From assembly GCA_020353135.1 (NCBI GenBank), contig CP070688.1:915179-923499 (forward strand): DNA of 8,321 nucleotides. Direction: 5' to 3'. A model generated the notes under the pieces. That model was not told the DNA's origin. It made no database searches and worked only from the letters and a program-made list of their open reading frames with translations. This stretch comes from Chloroflexota bacterium (GTDB lineage Bacteria; Chloroflexota; Anaerolineae; Promineifilales; Promineifilaceae). The position numbers and the translations under genes are program-made. Positions within the stretch are counted from its first letter, which is position 1. Each line of letters begins with the position of its first letter. This document shows positions 6,601 to 8,321 of the stretch, piece after piece.

Positions 6601-8321
6601 CTGGGGCGGTGAGAAGCCAATGGATCTCGCCTATTTCAACGCCGTGCTTAAGAGCACAGTTTTCCCTCCTTACGATCCTTGGTACGCCGGAGGCTACATT
6701 AACTATTACTACTATGGATTTGTCTACATTGGCGCGATCACGAAACTCCTCGGATTGGTTCCAACAGTAGCCTATAACCTTGCCCTGCCGATGTTGGCCA
6801 GTTTCACCGGCATTGGCGCCTTCAGCGTAGCCTATAATCTTGTGGCCTCGCGCCATATCCGGCTGCGAAGTCGAAACTTGGATACTACGGCCGGTGACTG
6901 GTCCAGCGGCGCTCTTATAGCAAAAGCCGCCGCAGCCGGGCTAGTTGCCGCGGTCCTGGTGGTTCTCCTGGGTAACCTGGCCGAAATCACTGTTTTGGTT
7001 CGCGCCTCATACCTGGCCGGTAGTCAGGACTTGCTCCATTCGGGCGTTGCCGCGCTAGACAATGCCGTCCGGGCGTTGGATGGAGCCATCAATATCGTCA
7101 TAGGCGACGTGGCCGTCCCAGTCTCGACGGGCGACTGGTTCTGGTCGGCGACTCGGGCAATCAACTTCGAGCCCGGCGAAGCCCAGCCGATCAACGAGTT
7201 CCCATTCTTCACTTTCCTTTACGCCGACTTGCATGCTCACATGATTGCCTTGCCGCTGACGTTGCTGGCCCTGGCCTGGGCGATATCCTTGGTTCTGCCC
7301 GGCGGCCGCTACGAGAGGTTCGGTTTCCTGACGATTGGCCAATGGCTGATTGGCGGTCTGGCCATCGGCGTCCTTCGGGCGACGAATACCTGGGACTTCC
7401 CGACCTACCTGTTAATTGGCATGATTGCCGTCGCCTTCAGTGTCTACCAGGTCCGTGGCCGGCTTACCTGGAACACGGTCGCCGAGGCAGGTCTGCAGGC
7501 TCTGCTCTTGGCCGCCGTATCGATCTTGCTCTTCTGGCCTTTCGCCGAAAGTTACAAGGTTCCCTACAATTCATTCTCGCTCTGGCCTGGCTCCTATACG
7601 GGATTAGGCAACTACTTGTTGATCTATGGGCTCTTTCTTTTCATTATCGTGACTTACGTGATAATTGAACTTCGGGCCTGGACGAGAAACCAGGCGGACC
7701 AGGGTAATTCTCGCCTGAAGCGCTTGATACCGCTGCTGGCCCTGGCGCTTGTCGCCTACGCCGCCATACTTGTTCTTCTGCTATACAGAGGCTACTGGAT
7801 CGCGCCCGTTGCTCTTAGCCTGGCCTTGATCGCCGGATTGCTCTGCTTGCGTATCGGAATGCCGGTCGAACGCCGCATTGTCTTGATCCTGATCGCTCTC
7901 GCGCTGAGCCTGACCTTACTGGTGGAATTCATCGTCCTGGACGGCGATATCGGCCGAATGAATACGGTTTTTAAATTCTATGTACAGGTCTGGGTACTGC
8001 TCAGCGTCACTTCGGCCGTTGCCCTTATCTGGTCCTGGCCTATCCTATCGACCAAAGTGAATCTGCGCCTGGCCTGGAGCCTCGCGCTCATCGCTCTGGT
8101 CAGCCTGGCAGCCCTTTACCCGCTTCTGGCGACTAAGGCCAAGTGGGACACTCGCATGAGCTCGAGAGCGCCGTACACTCTGGACGGCATGGCCTTCATG
8201 GAAACTACGAGTTATGCTGACCGCGCCTACGACGGCCGCCCTCAAATCGTGTCCCTGGCCTCCGACTACAATGCCATCCGCTGGATGCAGCGCAACATTG
8301 AAGGCTCGCCGGTCATTGCCG
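3635..8321 (+). CDS. Giant GT39-like / DUF2298 (Chlor_Arch_YYY) fusion membrane protein, 3' end outside window
   Basis: The frame is open for 1562 codons to the window edge without a stop. A proline/alanine/glycine-rich tail (about 1-36) precedes a GT-C-like module (about 40-490) with roughly eleven hydrophobic segments. That module has HPDERF at 70-75 in the first external loop, where GT39-type enzymes carry catalytic acidic residues, plus SRINLAP (241-247) and RYFLPIYPF (440-448). A largely soluble, probably extracytoplasmic region spans about 491-862, with ASEWIFDNVP, NEHWDDALP (650-658) and VYDHPPV (786-792). From about 864 the DUF2298 module follows: EKPMD (993-997), PPYDPW (1011-1016), INYYYYG (1022-1028, the family's YYYxG), YADLHAH (1196-1202), TNTWDFP (1250-1256) and GRMNTVFKFY (1440-1449). 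IRWMQRNIEGSPVI just before the edge resembles the soluble tail that follows in this family. The start is forced: an in-frame TAA at 3626 leaves the ATG at 3635 as the only normal start before the first membrane helix, with no Shine-Dalgarno before it. Outer-face transfer from a lipid-linked sugar is family-based inference for the N-terminal half. I know of no established function for DUF2298. Confidence 0.9.
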   Translation, partial: MEETRNEQGGATAPPADAGVASTGDPPGRPIGNWLPSWPVLATVGLLLILLLGAYFRFTGLDWDDTYHLHPDERFLTDTASLLKVTDPITYFKTSESPLNPHNVGKTFYVYGNFPMTATRLVAEGVDSLCLNAGTICDARFIFFDGLQLVGRFLSALLDLVAIVIVYLIGQRLYDWRAGLIGALLMAAAVLPIQQSHFFTMDNWAAAFTTIAMYAAVRAGDSGRQMRWWILFGLALGLTVSSRINLAPLAAMAGVAALVWLIRCATSAGERLGWRYMISANGSRHVTQVVVGLLLAAVISAVVFRLAQPYAFADSQIVRETLTANTGKPPGQLETLVGSIAGFNPLWQANLREIQIMQSPEAVFPPALQWTDRTPILFPFTNMVLWGMGLTAGLAGWLAFSWALYRIVRARPGWLNHVLLVSWVGLYFVFMATRWVKSIRYFLPIYPFLFLLAGWALIELWNRSGPSRLKRVATGVLIMLVIIPTILWANSFVDIYRRPVTRVQASEWIFDNVPTGATLLYESDGTDKELHLPLRHFELYDQSMPLTLFFEMPVNGKVTGLRFNYASDPDAHLVQDEGEQLRIELIDPMTAELLSETSIGVDEPLNLDNQDQEVLTEFDSVPVKAGQRYLLIAETTGAAPIRFGTSQMANEHWDDALPIRLEGRDPYGFYYQGMSEGLIPITHPDSETKRASFYRWLEEAEYIVLSSQRALWSIPRLPLTYPLTNRYYEALFNGELGFELVEQFHADLNIGPLYISDTTGQFGWGRPPEVSWPPPGDLAAEEAFSVYDHPPVWIFAKTEEYSPDKVRRVLGNVDLSNVVAMTPGEASLAGSGLMLESSALQLQRDNGSFNQLFNLDGLLADQPWLAAAVWWLTVVILGWLAFPIAFVALPGLPDRGYPLAKILALLLISYFTWLMGSVRLLPNDLVTLLIGLGLMAVAGLGLLIAHRRSVALFVRSNIQLILAVELVSLALFLVFIIVRLGNPDVWDVIWGGEKPMDLAYFNAVLKSTVFPPYDPWYAGGYINYYYYGFVYIGAITKLLGLVPTVAYNLALPMLASFTGIGAFSVAYNLVASRHIRLRSRNLDTTAGDWSSGALIAKAAAAGLVAAVLVVLLGNLAEITVLVRASYLAGSQDLLHSGVAALDNAVRALDGAINIVIGDVAVPVSTGDWFWSATRAINFEPGEAQPINEFPFFTFLYADLHAHMIALPLTLLALAWAISLVLPGGRYERFGFLTIGQWLIGGLAIGVLRATNTWDFPTYLLIGMIAVAFSVYQVRGRLTWNTVAEAGLQALLLAAVSILLFWPFAESYKVPYNSFSLWPGSYTGLGNYLLIYGLFLFIIVTYVIIELRAWTRNQADQGNSRLKRLIPLLALALVAYAAILVLLLYRGYWIAPVALSLALIAGLLCLRIGMPVERRIVLILIALALSLTLLVEFIVLDGDIGRMNTVFKFYVQVWVLLSVTSAVALIWSWPILSTKVNLRLAWSLALIALVSLAALYPLLATKAKWDTRMSSRAPYTLDGMAFMETTSYADRAYDGRPQIVSLASDYNAIRWMQRNIEGSPVIA
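3662..3694 (+). repeat. Two consecutive GC-rich inverted repeats just inside the giant gene
   Basis: GGCGC-AACG-GCGCC (3662-3675) is a perfect 5-base stem with a 4-base loop, and GACGC-AG-GCGTC (3683-3694) is a second perfect inverted repeat. They begin 27 and 48 bases after the ATG at 3635, inside codons for the flexible N-terminal tail. They could fold in the mRNA and affect early translation. GC-rich alanine/proline codons also favour such structures by chance. Confidence 0.35.

Noticed and set aside
1..8321. High frequency of GGCC and CCGGCCGG-like words
   Set aside because: They seem more common than base composition alone predicts, but most fall in leucine-alanine and glycine codons of membrane proteins (ctg gcc, ggc cgg). 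I cannot separate codon use from a DNA signal without a genome-wide count.

Overview
The window most likely comes from a bacterium of the phylum Chloroflexota (Anaerolineae-like). The main reason is the giant membrane protein at the right end. It carries the signature of the Chlor_Arch_YYY / DUF2298 family, which as I recall is largely restricted to Chloroflexota and Archaea. A consensus TATAAT promoter at the left points to a bacterium rather than an archaeon. By eye the DNA is moderately GC-rich, and coding is dense.

Layout. Positions 1-135 (minus strand) hold the first 45 codons of an aldo/keto reductase that runs off the left edge. Positions 136-269 are a divergent intergenic region with a near-perfect extended -10 promoter for the rightward genes and a small inverted repeat. 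Four genes then run rightward. The first is a UPF0104 / LPG-synthase-TM flippase-like membrane protein (270-1334). The second is a GT4-type glycosyltransferase (1348-2559). The third is a class I SAM-dependent methyltransferase (2602-3480). The fourth is a very large open frame (3635 to beyond 8321, at least 1562 residues). It joins an N-terminal GT39-like GT-C glycosyltransferase, an extracytoplasmic domain, and a C-terminal DUF2298 (YYYxG motif) membrane module. I saw no RNA gene, CRISPR array or mobile element, and no non-coding stretch longer than about 155 bases.

How the genes may work together (inference). The set looks like a cell-surface glycan or glycolipid assembly locus. The cytosolic GT4 enzyme could build a lipid-linked glycan and the methyltransferase could modify it. 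The UPF0104 protein may move or bind the lipid carrier. The polytopic GT39-DUF2298 protein could transfer sugar on the outer face. The function of DUF2298 is not established to my knowledge, and its fusion to a GT-C enzyme is the most interesting thing here. Regulation also looks unusual: the first rightward gene appears to be transcribed with an almost absent leader, and the genes behind it lack convincing Shine-Dalgarno sequences.
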